A DNA stretch of 64,000 nucleotides, taken from contig JAUEDM010000006.1 of the NCBI GenBank assembly GCA_033439685.1, positions 3,224,001 to 3,288,000 on the forward strand, read 5' to 3'. Below are positions 1 to 10,733 of this stretch, one piece after another (the stretch's first letter is position 1; the number at the start of each line of letters is the position of its first letter). Made by a program: the position numbers and the translations under genes. This DNA is from Apodospora peruviana. Lineage: Eukaryota; Ascomycota; Sordariomycetes; Sordariales; Lasiosphaeriaceae. Under the pieces are notes generated by a model that did no database searches, was not told the origin of the DNA, and saw only the letters and a program-made list of their open reading frames with translations.

Positions 1-267
1 AAGCAACGGATTGTCGAACGGGCGCAGGTCGATGAACATGAGCGGTGGTCGGCCGAGCTCGCGGTGCATCAGCGAAATGGCCATGTCCGGGTGTCCGTTT
101 GGTGGGCCCCTCTTAAGGAACTGGCCGAAAAGCTTGAGATGGCCCCATGCTAGCGAGTTCGGGCACTGAGGCAGATGCGCGTGCTGCTGGAATCGGGCGT
201 AATAGAGCCTGCGGTAGAGGATGGTGAGGATAGTTGCTGCGACGGCGATGAGGAGCGGGATGAACAT
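1..267 (-). CDS. Cytochrome P450, N-terminal part (runs off left edge)
   Basis: The minus strand is open for exactly 89 codons from an ATG at 265-267 to the window edge. The peptide starts with a hydrophobic stretch (MFIPLLIAVAATILTILY) that fits the single ER-membrane anchor of microsomal P450s. It continues into a proline-rich hinge (LPQCPNSLAWGHL) and then the segment RELGRPPLMFIDLRPFDNPLL, which is typical of the first helix and strand of fungal P450s. These enzymes are heme monooxygenases that use electrons from NADPH-P450 reductase. The I-helix, ExxR and heme-cysteine motifs lie outside the window, so class and substrate cannot be judged. The family assignment rests only on the N-terminal pattern. 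Confidence 0.75.
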   Translation of the reverse strand, partial: MFIPLLIAVAATILTILYRRLYYARFQQHAHLPQCPNSLAWGHLKLFGQFLKRGPPNGHPDMAISLMHRELGRPPLMFIDLRPFDNPLL

Positions 268-821
268 TTTGGAATTTGTGATCGTGTTTGGGCGTGAGGT
301 TGCGAGAGGCGGGCGGAACGCGAGACTGTTGGGGAAAGCAAAAAGATATCGAGGTGAGGAGGTTGGTCCCGAATAATAATAACAGGCGGTGTTGGTCAGC
401 TTGGTAGCTATTACATCCAGTCGGAAGCCGTATGTTTTTCCGGATCCTCTCAATCTTTGCCCCGACGGGGGTTGGGCATGGGCGGATGGATGCAGGGCGG
501 ATTTCAACCCCTGCTGATAGCAGACTGTTTTGATAGGTGGTGTTTTGTTGGTGGCACGAATGGCTGGATCACAACCGTGGAAGAGTTCAATCTGACCGCT
601 CTTGTTGCATGTCGAGCCCGGTAAGCACTACTTTGATCGATTTAGCAGGGGTTGCTGTTGCTGACATGTACCAGGAAGGCGGAGTTTGATGGATTTAATA
701 TAGCATGAGGATCAACTGATGATAATGAAACGGCACCGACGTCAAAATATAGGTATGTTCGTGTGTGTTGATTACAAGCACGTGTGTCGCCAGGCTCCCA
801 ATCAAGAGACCAGGTGCATGA
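268..821. other. Intergenic region between P450 and membrane protein gene
   Basis: About 550 bp. It contains the upstream region of the P450 and the 3' flank of the next gene. No convincing reading frame, RNA gene or repeat is seen. Confidence 0.5.
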
Positions 822-1910
822 TCAAAGGCCATCCAACGACACAAACCTATACGCCCAGAATGAGCACCAAATAAACACCACGCCCGACACCGCAGACCAG
901 ACGATGAAGAAAATAGCGCCCTGAAAATAGTGGATCAACAAACGAGTCTTAAAAACCACAGAATGAAGCAAGCTTACTTACCTTCCCCGGGCTATTCAGG
1001 TAAGGCCCATCATGACCATCGTACAGAGGAGTGCATACAAAGATCACCAAGCCCATAAAAAATCCGATGATGGAGTATCCCAGCAGCATGATTGGGGCCT
1101 GCCAGGTGAATATCATGTTCCATCTGATATCGACCTTGACGGGCCCGGTACCTTGATGAGAAACTGGATGATGGCTTCGTCCTTCGGGATCATTATCGTC
1201 ATCATCATGGTTGTCGCCGTTATTCCAGTTCTGCACATGCAAGATCATGGAGAGCTCTTGGCTGAGTCGCGATGATGAGCCGGACACGGGCGGAGCGTTC
1301 TTGATGGCCGACAATATAAAGGCTTCGGACGAGGACAGAAGCACGGCGGTAATGGAAAGGACGAGACTGCCGTACCACGCCGCCGGGCCGAGCCAGTGTT
1401 CCTCGTCTTTGGGGGCCCAGGAGAAGCAGCCAATCACTGCGGCGGCGAGTAGGGTTCCCTGTTACCTTACGTCGATCAAAGTCAGTAAGTAGGTAGGTAC
1501 CTGGTACTGAAAGTGGGAGAAGACCATAAAAAACGCACGGCAACTTGAACAAACTGCAACTCGTGCAGCTTCCTATCCCGCCAGCGCTGCAGTTTGCCGG
1601 CAATGAACTCGGCACTCTCCCCGTTCTTGAGGTCGGTTGCGACCGTCAGCACCGGTAGCAGGGTATTTTGCCTGTAGAAGCGGTAATACGGCAGCGTGAT
1701 GCCATCCGAGAGGATTCGGCCTGCTGTGCTTAGTGCGGTGCGTGATAGCCTGGATATCTGATCAGGGAAGTGGATCATTTCGTCAGTCGGTCAGTTCAAT
1801 TTGAATTCATGACTCCAATTCAAAGCTCCCTGTTGCATCATTTCCATACGACTCACCTGCTGTTGCCGCTGTTTCCTCTCTGACTCAGGTCGTCTGTTTG
1901 GCGGAGACAT
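822..1910 (-). CDS. Predicted four-helix membrane protein of unknown function, four exons
   Basis: Model: exons 1910-1857, 1757-1539, 1458-982 and 920-822, with introns of 99, 80 and 61 bp that all have GT/AG ends and phase 0 joins; 282 aa. The first Met (MSPPNRRPESERK) is followed by a basic, soluble N-terminal part of about 80 residues. Four hydrophobic segments follow: one near QVAGTLLAAAVIGCFSW, one near YGSLVLSITAVLLSSSEAF, and two at the C-terminus around IMLLGYSIIGFFMGLVIFV and AIFFIVWSAVSGVVFIW. Between helices 2 and 3 is a hydrophilic loop rich in Asp and His. I do not recognise the family. Similar small four-helix proteins without assigned function are common in fungi. The consistent splicing and frame make the gene itself likely. 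Confidence 0.7.
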
Positions 1911-2328
1911 GGCCGGCTGATTGGCTAAAGGTTGTCTCTGCTGTCGTGGTCGGCAGATCGACCAGGCAGGGAGAGAAGCCGCTGTGCTGAAGTTGATGCT
2001 ATTTTGGAGGTGAGTGGTCGCAGGATTGAAGCTGAGCTTGGAACGCCACAAAGTCAGGTTTTGGGACAAAAATGCCCATCCTGGGGGTTGGAAGTTTGGT
2101 GTGAAGAAGCCCGCCAATGAAACGAACTCGAACTGGCGAGCGCGAAACGCCTCCTTTTGGTTTGTCCGGCCAGGCGGCAGTCTCCTAAGACCTTTTGGGG
2201 CGTAAGTATGTCCATCACAACGTAGGAATTACAACAACTTTCCTATTTTACTCCAAGATCTGAATTTGGATCCAATATGTATTACATTATTCTTAACATC
2301 TCGAGAAAGTTTCGTGTACAAATCTGCT
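1911..2328. other. Intergenic region
   Basis: About 420 bp holding the upstream region of the membrane protein gene and the 3' flank of the patatin-like gene. An in-frame upstream ATG at about 2117 exists for the membrane protein, but the extension looks like 5' leader. Nothing else is seen. Confidence 0.45.
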
Positions 2329-4060
2329 TCAAGGTCTAGAACTAGGAGGCGGTTTATAATCCCAAAACTGCTCACACAAACCAAGCGTCTTCTGCACGCT
2401 CCTCTTATCCATACGGTGATGCTCGTGCAAATGGCGCACAAATTCGTCGCGATAATGCCACGCCTCATCGCAATCGTAGGTGCAGTTCTTCTCCCCGCAG
2501 ACATAGAACTTGCCAAGGGCGTATCGCTCCCAGCGCGACAGGTCCCTCGTCCGTTGGCGCCGGTTTCTGACCAGCACCTCGGCGCAGGTCTGGAACATCT
2601 TGATGTTCTCCTGCTTGCCGGCCCAGCCGTTGAACGCGTCGCGCATCTTGTAGAGCGTCTGGTTCTGGTTGCCCGACACTTTCCACTCGTCCATCTCGAC
2701 GTCGAGCCCGTTGGGCTGGTTGAGCCGAAAGTAATGGAACCCCCCGTCGCGGCGCGCCTCCTCTTCCATCTTATGATGCCCCGGCTCAGGGTCACCGAGG
2801 CTGTTGAGGCCCTCTTCCACGACGGACGTGAGTAGAATCCCCTTGGATGAAGTCGGCTGCGTCATCTTCCTCGCGGTGCCGATACTCACCCAAGCGTTGA
2901 TCCGCTTGTTCCTGTTAGCAAGAAGATGGCGCAGCTCGAGGAGGACCTCCTCGGCTGGGTTGTTGGTCCGGTTGAAGCCGCCGTCGGTGAGCATCATCGT
3001 CTCAGGCACCCTGCGGGCGTTGGTGAGTCCCGGGGGAAGCATGGGCATCTGCCGTCCGCTTGATGCAGTTCTCTTCGTTTCTACTTTTTGGGTCGGTAGC
3101 TTCCCCTTGGTGGTGGTTCTTCGTCGGTTGCGCACGATCTCGCCGTCGTCCAGAACCACTTCAAGGGGCTTGAAGAACAACTTTGCTGCTGTCGCGGCGC
3201 GAGCGACTTTCCAGGCTGCGAATCGAGTGCCGCGGCCGGGGTTTTTGGGGCCCTCGGTCCTGTGACCGTTGGCGGGACATCGACTGTTGTGGAAATGGTC
3301 GTATGAGCGGAAGAGAAATATGCTGTCGGCCTCGTTGCTGGACCTTTTGTTCGCCAGAATTATTGCTCGACAAAGCCCTCTGGGTGTGGTAAACGGCATA
3401 GCGTCATCGTGATCCTTGGAGACTTCTCCCCTCCGGCGAATAACGTCCTTGATGGCCTCTTCGAGAAACGAAGTCTTGAACTTTGTCTTCCCCAACATGC
3501 CTGTCACAACAGCGCGTTTGCCAATTTGGTGGTAGATCCTCGGGTTCCCAAACACGATGCCCCCGAACTGGCTGTACTCGGCAAGGCAATCCTCCACGGG
3601 CATGCGAAGTCTGGCAAGCATTATTGTGATCAGACTATTGCAACGTAAGTTAGATCTTTCTCCATTCATCAACTGACATGCAAGCTCAAGATCTTACGCT
3701 CCAGTCGACGTTCCTGCGATATAGTCAAAGTAATGACACGGCAGATACGGGGTGTATGCTCTGTCAACATGAGAGACATAGAACGGTTCCTGGCATGGCG
3801 AGAAGCTGGAAGGCCTTGAGTTGCTTCCAGTCTGGGCGATCTCATGGCTTTCTGGATGCCGGAGTTTCTCCAGTTCATCGAGTCTCTCCTCCTCGGATTT
3901 AACAAACTCCATCAACCTCTGGAGCTGCAAGAGGCTGTAGTAGCCTCGAACACCACCGCCATCTGAGATATGTCGTCAGCACCATCACTTATTGTTCGAT
4001 TGGTCTCAACCCTCAAAGAGCCATATATACCGAAGGTCAAAACATGCAACCCATTCCAAG
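2329..4060 (-). CDS. Patatin-like phospholipase (N-terminus unresolved)
   Basis: The core of a patatin-like lipase is clear. It has the oxyanion-hole motif DGGGVRGY (near 3960), the nucleophile elbow GTSTG (near 3705) and the catalytic-Asp motif DGGF followed by NNP (near 2980). Patatins hydrolyse acyl chains of phospholipids with a Ser-Asp dyad. The nucleophile motif is restored by removing a 63-bp intron (3697-3635), giving GTSTGALITIMLARLRM. A 48-bp intron (4010-3963) joins the DGGG exon to an upstream exon ending RYIWLFE. That exon has no ATG in frame, so the start or another 5' exon is missing from the model. The last exon is long and ends with a Cys/His-rich stretch (CGEKNCTYDC then HLHEHH) that resembles a zinc-binding tail. 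Fungal patatins with extra domains are often linked to self/non-self recognition, but here that is only a possibility. Confidence 0.7.
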
Positions 4061-5097
4061 CGTCGCACGTGGTTGAGTCCTCCCAACACCCCGGCTCCCG
4101 AGCCTGAGATGACGGTCCAGCCGGCGATGTCTCTGTCTTCGACATTGCATTTCCGAAATCCCCATCCTGAATGCCGATTTGTCCCTGATATCCGAAACGA
4201 CCTCCCGTAGGAGGAAAGTTGGTCATGTATTTCCGGCTCTTTTCGAACCAAGAGGCGCTATATTGACAAGCGCAGATAATGGGTTGAGGGGAAAACAGTC
4301 CAAATAGACTCGACAAATGAAAGAGGTCCCAAGCAGTTGATCGGTTGGAGTGCCTTCCGTTGGCGGCGCAGAACAGAAGTCGCTCGAGCAGAACTGCTTA
4401 ATTTGATGTCCTTTTGAGCAGGCTTTGTGGCAATCGCTGGGAAAACCATCCCTTTATCATCGATTCGGGCGTCGCATAACAGCCCAATTAAGCCCTTCCT
4501 GCGGTGGCTTGCCCGACTACCGCCCTTCAAAAAGCGCAGACTCTCAGAGCCTCGCCCATTATCCATCTTTTTGTGGCTTGAATGCTGCAGGAGATGGGCA
4601 ACCACAATTCAGCATATCCAATGATTGGAAGCCCATTATCGCTGTGGCGTTCATGTTATTTGTTCAGCAGTGTTCAGCTGGCCAAGTTTGAACCATCCAA
4701 TCCAATGCAAGAAAGCAGACAAAGCCAATTGTTCTTCAATCTGCTCACACACACAAAACGCCACAAACGCATCCCCTGACGCATCCCCGAAACCGGTGTT
4801 GGGTCGGCAAAATCTGGGCCGCATTCCTTCCAGCGGTCGGTGGCCAGGCTCTCTCTCGTATTAATCATGCACCAGACGCCCCCGACCCCCTTTGTCCGAT
4901 TTCGTGTAGTATGCCTTGGGGCCATGGAGGTCCGCATTCAAGTACCCGACACCTGCTGGTCCCGCTCCTCCTTTTGGATAATCGGTAAGCCCACGCTCGC
5001 CGACTTATTCAGATGTAATGCCTTCATCAACAACACCCATTGAATTCCAAATTGGACATCATCAACAACACCCATTGACTTCCCAATTGGACATGAA
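4061..5097. other. Intergenic region upstream of patatin-like and 134-aa genes
   Basis: About 1 kb between the unresolved 5' end of the patatin gene and the plus-strand gene at 5098. It may hold a first patatin exon near 4145, where an ATG lies in another frame. At its right end is a perfect-spacing duplicated 35-bp unit. No other coding region is convincing. Confidence 0.4.
5024..5093. repeat. Two-copy 35-bp tandem repeat
   Basis: Two adjacent 35-bp units (5024-5058 and 5059-5093) both begin TCATCAACAACACCCATTGA and differ at only two or three bases. They end just before the ATG at 5098, so they lie in the 5' leader or promoter of that gene. Confidence 0.85.
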
Positions 5098-5634
5098 ATG
5101 ATCGCAACTACTTCAACCACGAGTAGCAAAGCCGCCACCACTGCTACCAAACGTCACTGTCTCCCTGGTATCATGTCACTGTCGGAGAGGGTGCTGGTCA
5201 TCGACCCATCCTACCAGTCCTCCAAGATCCAAAAAGTCAGAAAGGCAACCAAGACCGTTGGTGAGTTTCTCACATGTTCACATTCCCACCTCCTACTTCT
5301 TATGTCTCACTTCACCTCTCACCTAGCACTTCTCACTTCACATTCTCACAAAGCTCTACAACCCTGAAACCCCGAATTAACAATAACCGCAGCAAAAGAA
5401 AACCATCTCTCAGTCAAACTACCACCCACGCGGAGGGGCCAGTACGACTGCTTCGACCTATTTGTCAACAGGGATGAGACGGAGATCATAGTCGTCGGTC
5501 CGGCAGAGTTCCCACGGTCGGAAGGGTTCTTCATCTTTCGTCTGGATCTTCACCAGTTGGGGTTCGTCGGTCAGTTCCTGCGGCGACAGGGTCTGCTGAA
5601 CACGGTATATGTCGTCAAGCCTGACGACTGGTGA
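5098..5634 (+). CDS. Hypothetical protein, 134 aa, two exons
   Basis: Exon 1 (5098-5260) and exon 2 (5393-5634) join through a 132-bp intron with GTGAGT donor and CGCAG acceptor in phase 1. The product has a Ser/Thr/Ala-rich start, a segment VLVIDPSYQSSKIQKVRKA, and a well-formed alpha/beta C-terminal part including FDLFVNRDETEIIVVGPAEF and LLNTVYVVKPDDW. There is no signal peptide, membrane helix or recognised motif. Translation could instead start at the internal Met at 5173, which would drop the low-complexity start. I do not recognise the family. Support comes from the restored frame and sensible composition only. Confidence 0.5.
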
Positions 5635-5950
5635 TTGATAGGGTTCCTACCTTTGTAGATAGATGGTAATATGACCACCTACTAAAGTCTTGGTCTAAGA
5701 GTGCCTCCTATAATGCTCATGTTGTTGGCTTTGCTGTGGTCGCATTGGCTTGAGATCGGCGGTCTTGTTGGGTGGTATGGATAGACGAACGAATTCCAGT
5801 GGTTCATGTCTACGATTGCAATTCTAGCCGTGCCGGCCCGTGTGCGTGTGCTTTGATACTGACTCGTATATTTTGGGAGATCGTCTATTACAGCAGGAGT
5901 TGTGGACACAGATGAACAGCTAAACGAGAGCGTGACATTGAGGTATTGGT

Positions 5951-6016
5951 GGCGCCGCCGCCTCCTCTTCGTCCGGCTGCTTCTGTGGCGCCGCCGCCGC
6001 CGCCGCCGCCGCTTGT
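5951..6016. repeat. GCC-rich trinucleotide tract
   Basis: An interrupted GCC/CGC tract with about eight uninterrupted GCC units at its right end. Confidence 0.7.
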
Positions 6017-6504
6017 TGTTGTCATCGTGGTGGTAGTGCTGTCGGATATCATCAATATGTACGAAGACGAGGCATACCGTTAGGACCTGGCATTCATGAT
6101 GGACGAGAAGAAATGCGAGGAACAGTAAAAGAAATGGTGAAAGTACCAAACGCTTCAGATATGTGACATGTGGGAGTGGAAAGAGGACCAACTATTACTC
6201 ACAGGGGAGCCAAGGGTAGTTGCTAGAAGACCCTGTTGGTGTCGTCGTATTTTTGTTGTATTGCTTTTACCCTTACACGCCCGCCAAAGCTCGCCGGGAC
6301 GAGCTTCGGCGCGCCATGTGGGAGGAATCGCCGACACAACGCATGTCGACACTTTCTTCGGCGTCTTTGTCCTCTTCTTCCTCACCTCCCTCCCCGTTCT
6401 TGTCCTCCTTCGCCCTTTGGCGGCGCTTGGAGTCTACTTGCCAAGTCTTAGCTAGGAGTATAACAAAAAGGGTTTAGGGAAATAACTGACTATTTATCCT
6501 CACC

Positions 6505-6603
6505 CTCTTCTTCTTCATCTTCTTCTTCTTCATCTTCTTCTTCTTCATCTTCTTCTTCTTCATCTTCTTCTTCTTCATCTTCTTCTTCTTCATCTTCTTC
6601 TTC
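6505..6603. repeat. 15-bp microsatellite, unit CTTCTTCTTCTTCAT
   Basis: About six to seven copies of a 15-bp unit made of four CTT triplets and one CAT. On the minus strand it would read as repeated MKKKK. It is almost without variation, which suggests recent expansion. Confidence 0.9.
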
Positions 6604-7001
6604 AAACACGCGCCTCCGGGTGTCCGCATGGGCGAATTAATATACATATGCAAACGCACTTTCTCCGTCGTCCTAGAAGATCATGTGAATATTCTAGCCA
6701 CTTGGCTTAAGATACCGGGCAAGATTGCCAACCGGTTTCTCGGATAAATCTACCACCAGGAGCTCCGCCGGCTATGTTGGGTTGATTTTCATCTATGTCA
6801 CTGCTGGTCAATGTTTAGGCGTGATATATAGCTATCTGATAATTACCATCGGCTGCTCGAAGCTATCCTATCCTAAAACAATATATCCTAACCCAATCTC
6901 ATAGTACCCCTTTTCCATATGTGCTACGTTCCTCCTTTTCGTATTATCTGTTCTCGCGTCATTGCAGCGCTGCCTATAACCATCGGTAGTGTGAGTGAGC
7001 A

Positions 7002-8267
7002 CTACCTTCTCTTGGCACTACCCCAGCTCGGCTCGGCAGCAGTCGTCTGATCATGGAAGTACTCCTTAGGCAATGCCACTGACGGCTCATAGTACCGCAT
7101 CTCGTGCCCTTCGTATGCATGATGGATCCTCGGCAAATCTGGTCGCTTTAAAGAAATCTGGAGAAAAACGTCTGTCCCTTCGCAGACATCCACAGTAACA
7201 TGGCGCGATATGTGGCTCACATTCATCAGGGATATGGTCATTACCAGCCTCAACCCGCACTATTCCGTCGCCCAGATCCTTCCATGTCGTCGTCACGCAC
7301 ACCTTCGGAGGTCCGGTGTTCTTGGGGGTCAGGTTCACAAAGGTAATGGACGCATCCGTGAAACAGTACTGGCACGCGTCGATTCTACCTAGCGGCGGGG
7401 GCGTCCACCCAGGAAAAGAGGTCAGGCAACGACTGGTACCAGCTGTTGCATGGCTGCACATGCGTCCCCAGGCACGTCTTCGCTGGGTACTGGGACTCAT
7501 CCTGAACCGCCTCCCAGCTCCATCTATTGTAGTCCAGCCAATCCCAATGCTCGCAGATCTCATTCACGCTATCACCGTCCACCGCGTGGAGGCGCAGACA
7601 TTTGGTGATCTCATGGCCCGCCGCCAGTCTTTTTTCGACTCTGACGGCCTTGCCGCCGAAACCATGGAGCGGATAGAGGATCTTTTCAGTCTTGAGGAGG
7701 AGGTCTCCGTTACTTGGTGAGATTCGGAAGGTATAGGACGTGTAGATCTTGCCCGCGCTTGGTGTGATATCGCAGGCAGCTACCGTCGGTGTATGACAGA
7801 GCCTCGGCCGTGTAGCCAGTGCCGGTCAGTTTGTGGCGATGGCTGCGCATGATGGCCGCGACGGTGTTGAAGTGTATCTTTGGCATCATCCGCATCCTCG
7901 ACGGCATCGCTCCGTCGGAATTGGGACATGCGAACACCAACCCGTCGGGCCTGCGGTGGTGAGGCCGACACGAGACACGTTTGGGAGCAGGTATTCAACC
8001 AGATAGAACCGGGTCCAAAGGCGGTGGCTTGTGGAACTTGTCGCAGAACGGGCATAGGATCAGCATGTCAGGGGCCACATATACTCCATCTCTTTCCAGA
8101 AGAATGAGGAAGGCGCGCCGCGACGGATTCGATCGTGAAACTGGCCGCAGCACTTGATTGCCGAGTCTAAACAGGATCGTGCGGCTGGTTAGGGCAAGGG
8201 CAGCGCGCCCTTCGACTGGGAGGTGCTCGGCAATTGCAACCAGTATTTCGGCTGGAAGGTGCTCCAT
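7002..8267 (-). pseudogene. F-box-like protein gene, disrupted
   Basis: The frame starts at 8267 with MEHLPAEILVAIAEHLP, a good F-box start (the motif that binds Skp1 in SCF ubiquitin ligases). It continues with a cysteine pair (LCPFCDKFHKPP) typical of a large fungal family of F-box-like proteins. An in-frame TGA at 7995-7997 interrupts it, and the same frame then resumes as RVSCRPHHRRPDGLVFACPN and runs to 7710. A segment in another frame (GKIYTSYTFRISPSNGDLLL, then KILYPLHGFGGKAV) overlaps the end of that one and reads as its natural continuation. A third frame takes over near 7385 (RIDACQYCFTDASITFVNL). So at least one nonsense codon and two frameshifts separate the parts. I tried an intron across the TGA (donor GTTGAA, acceptor CGCAG), but it gives the wrong frame. 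This looks like a decayed gene, unless the assembly has errors. Confidence 0.65.
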
Positions 8268-8585
8268 TGTGCTGATGACTGAGGTCTGGATATGATTATG
8301 CTAGTAAAAAACGACGTTCGTAGATGACTGTAAGCTGCTGAAGTTGAGCGAGAGGCCGATCTTTGTTGAGACTGCGAGCTGAGTAGTATTTATGTGCCCT
8401 GTATTTTAAGGGATATCTGATTAATGTAAGTTTACGCCTTTGCCCTAGGGCAGATTTCAAATCCCTAATTTAAATTTTCTTTATTACCCAATATTGAACC
8501 TAAATAACGCCCGGGGCTTCTGGCTATCTAGAGTAATGACACATTATCAGGCCGGACCTGGTCACCAGGTGCTTTCTGCTCTTGT
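8268..8585. other. Intergenic region
   Basis: About 320 bp, AT-rich around 8450-8500. It holds the promoter side of the F-box-like relic and the 3' flank of the GH45 gene. No feature is seen. Confidence 0.45.
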
Positions 8586-9493
8586 TCAAGCGGAGCACCC
8601 AGAAATGGAGGTCAACCTCGACGGGCAAGTGACCTGCTGATACTCAATGTTCCACGTATTCACACTGCCACGAGCCCAGTTATACCGCCAATAGCACCCG
8701 CCTTGCAAATTCTGCGGGAGATTGGCGCAGTCAGCGCCGCTGGCAACACCACCGCCACTTGAACCCCTTCTCACTTGTCAGCGTCGACCACCAAGGACTA
8801 GTGAGACTAATAAACTTACCAGTTACGACCATACTGACTCCGACACCCAGAGTCGTTGGGTCCGTTGCCACCTCCGGGCGTCAGGATGACAATATCGTTC
8901 GCTTTCACCTCGCCGGACGCGCCGTCGCCGAAACTGTTGATTGCCTGCACGACCATCTGCTTGCCGCGGGCGTTGCCGCCCGTCCACGTGAGCTGGAAGC
9001 ACTTGCAGCAGTTGCCGGCGCCGCCCATGGTGGCGAAGCCGTACGACAGCGTCTCGGTCACAGGCACGGGTACGTAGGTGTCGCAGAGGTAGCCGTTGCC
9101 GTTAGACTTGCACCCCGTCTCGGCGTCGAGGCCGTTCAAGAGCGGGTTGTTGTTGATGTCGCACACTTTGGGGGAGCCTCTGTCATGTTGCGTGTATGTG
9201 TGAGTGAGAGTGAGTGATTGAGAGTGTAAATGAGAATATGTGTGCCCGGAGATGATTTGAACAGGGGATGTGATAGGGGTGGGCTTACTGGACGTTTCTG
9301 AGGTTTGTCTTCCATGCGCAGGCGGGTTTGCAGCTGTAGCGGGATAGTATCAGTTTATGGGCTTTTCTCGGGCATGTTTAAGGGCCGAGGTGGTGGCATA
9401 CCAGTCCCAACCTGTAAAGCTCCTGCCAGTGGCGGCATTGGTAAAGGGCACACATGCCGCAAGGGCCGCGAGGGAAACGGTGTGGAAACGCAT
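8586..9493 (-). CDS. Secreted GH45 endo-beta-1,4-glucanase
   Basis: Four exons (9493-9402, 9333-9289, 9179-8820, 8766-8586) give 225 aa; introns are 68, 109 and 53 bp with GT/AG ends. Residues 1-20 form a signal peptide (MRFHTVSLAALAACVPFTNA). Splicing of intron 1 creates the family signature WDCCKPACAW, whose Asp is one of the two catalytic acids of GH45. Later motifs are AETGC, a Cys-rich CCKCFQLTW region, ILTPGGGNGPNDSGC (carrying the likely second Asp) and GCYWRYNW. GH45 enzymes have a barwin-like fold and cut internal bonds of amorphous cellulose with inversion. The protein ends right after the catalytic domain (TSISGCSA), so there is no linker or CBM1. A TATAAA lies about 105 bp upstream of the ATG. 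Confidence 0.9.
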
Positions 9494-10733
9494 TATGATC
9501 AATTCGGAAAGAAAGACTGCGAACCGGGTTGGGTATGCGAAAACGTAAGATCTGTGGATCAAGAAGAGCAAGTCCAACCCGGATGTTCGCTCAGCCTTTA
9601 TAGATCTAATTCCTCCTTGCAATTATCCTTCCTTCTAGAGCTTGTCCCAAGTCCACACATAGCCCAGTTATCTCAACCACGCAAGGTTGAATCTAGGGTC
9701 TCCTGTGGTCCAGCCATGCAATTTTCTACTTGTATTCGCTTGCAAAAGAAAAGTGGGTTTCATCAAGATCCCGCCAGCCCGTCAGGTCCAGTTGTTTACT
9801 GCCCTTCGCGCGCCAATGGACTGGAACCAAGAGATATGTATTTATTTATATTAGTCGTCGTGGGAGTCCCTGGCCCAGGAACGTGGTTGTGGGTGTCACA
9901 CACGGCCGGTATCGCCTGTGTCCGGTTCGTGGAATTTTACGGAGAGAAGCTGCGGGAAGGTTTCCCGAGAGACCTGGACCGGTCCGTTTGCATGAACTAG
10001 TCTGTTCATGTAATCATATCTGACAGTTTAGCCGCTGTCAGCTGTATAGTACTGTGTCAGGCCGTCCATTGCTGTATCAATAGGTACCAGCTGTAAAGTA
10101 CCGTGTAAGATCCAGTCTCTCAGCAGGAAACAGGTGGCCAGAGACGTGCACTCATAGCAATCGGTACCAATCAATATCAACCAAGTCTAGACGGCCAACT
10201 GGTGACGCAAGAGACTCTCCTGATGATAACGCCAGGTCTTATTTTGGCCTGAGGGAAAAACCGGTCAGGCGGGTCCAAATGAGCCTCATATATATTGCAG
10301 CTGGGCCTATCCCTGCCTTGGATACGGATGTCCGGTGAACCGGGCGGGCGGTATGCAGGGTCGAAGCGAACGGAGAATTTCGCGGCATCACTGGTTCAGC
10401 CGCTCTCTTCCCTCGCTTAAACGTTGACAGTCTCTGGTAGTCCAGTCAACAGACTCATTATTCCGGCATGGCGGCGCGCGGTCCATCAGACATGATACGA
10501 GAGATGAAGACTGGCGATCGATCCAGGTTCCAGGGTTGAGCAGGGGATAAAATCAGACGAGTTTTAACCGGCTGCCGTTGAGCTCAACATGTTTGGTCTT
10601 GATATTAGTTCACGATATAGGTCTACGAATGAACTTGAATATCGATAGTGGACTTATTAGCTCTGTTATGGAACTGATAGGAGTTACATGCTTCTCCTCT
10701 AGACTCCAAACTTAGAAACCCGACCCCTGGTCA
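9494..10733. other. Promoter of GH45 gene and flank of retroelement relic
   Basis: About 1.2 kb. Long reading frames on the plus strand at 9305-10000 are antisense to the GH45 5' end and its promoter, and have no protein-like features. No further gene or repeat was found. Confidence 0.45.
9597..9602 (-). promoter_or_regulatory. TATA box of GH45 gene
   Basis: TATAAA on the minus strand, 104-109 bp upstream of the GH45 start codon, within a GATCTATAAAGG context. The spacing suits a core promoter of a strongly regulated secreted enzyme. Confidence 0.5.

Larger units (their letters stand above)
5635..7001. other. Intergenic region with simple repeats
   Basis: About 1.4 kb between the 134-aa gene and the F-box-like relic. 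It contains a GCC-rich stretch near 5951-6016 and a 15-bp microsatellite near 6505-6603. The long reading frames here are made by those repeats (runs of Arg, or of Lys and Met) and are not believable genes. The part from about 6690 to 7000 is AT-rich and shows nothing else. Confidence 0.5.

Noticed and set aside
5682..6191. Minus-strand frame with long Arg run
   Set aside because: The Arg run is made by the GCC/CGC repeat and the rest has no motif.
6474..6659. Lys/Met-repeat protein
   Set aside because: It is only the translation of the 15-bp microsatellite.
7940..8010. Intron across the TGA of the F-box-like gene
   Set aside because: The only GT...AG pair joins wrong frames.
9305..10000. 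231-codon plus-strand frame
   Set aside because: It is antisense to the GH45 gene and its promoter and has no protein-like pattern.
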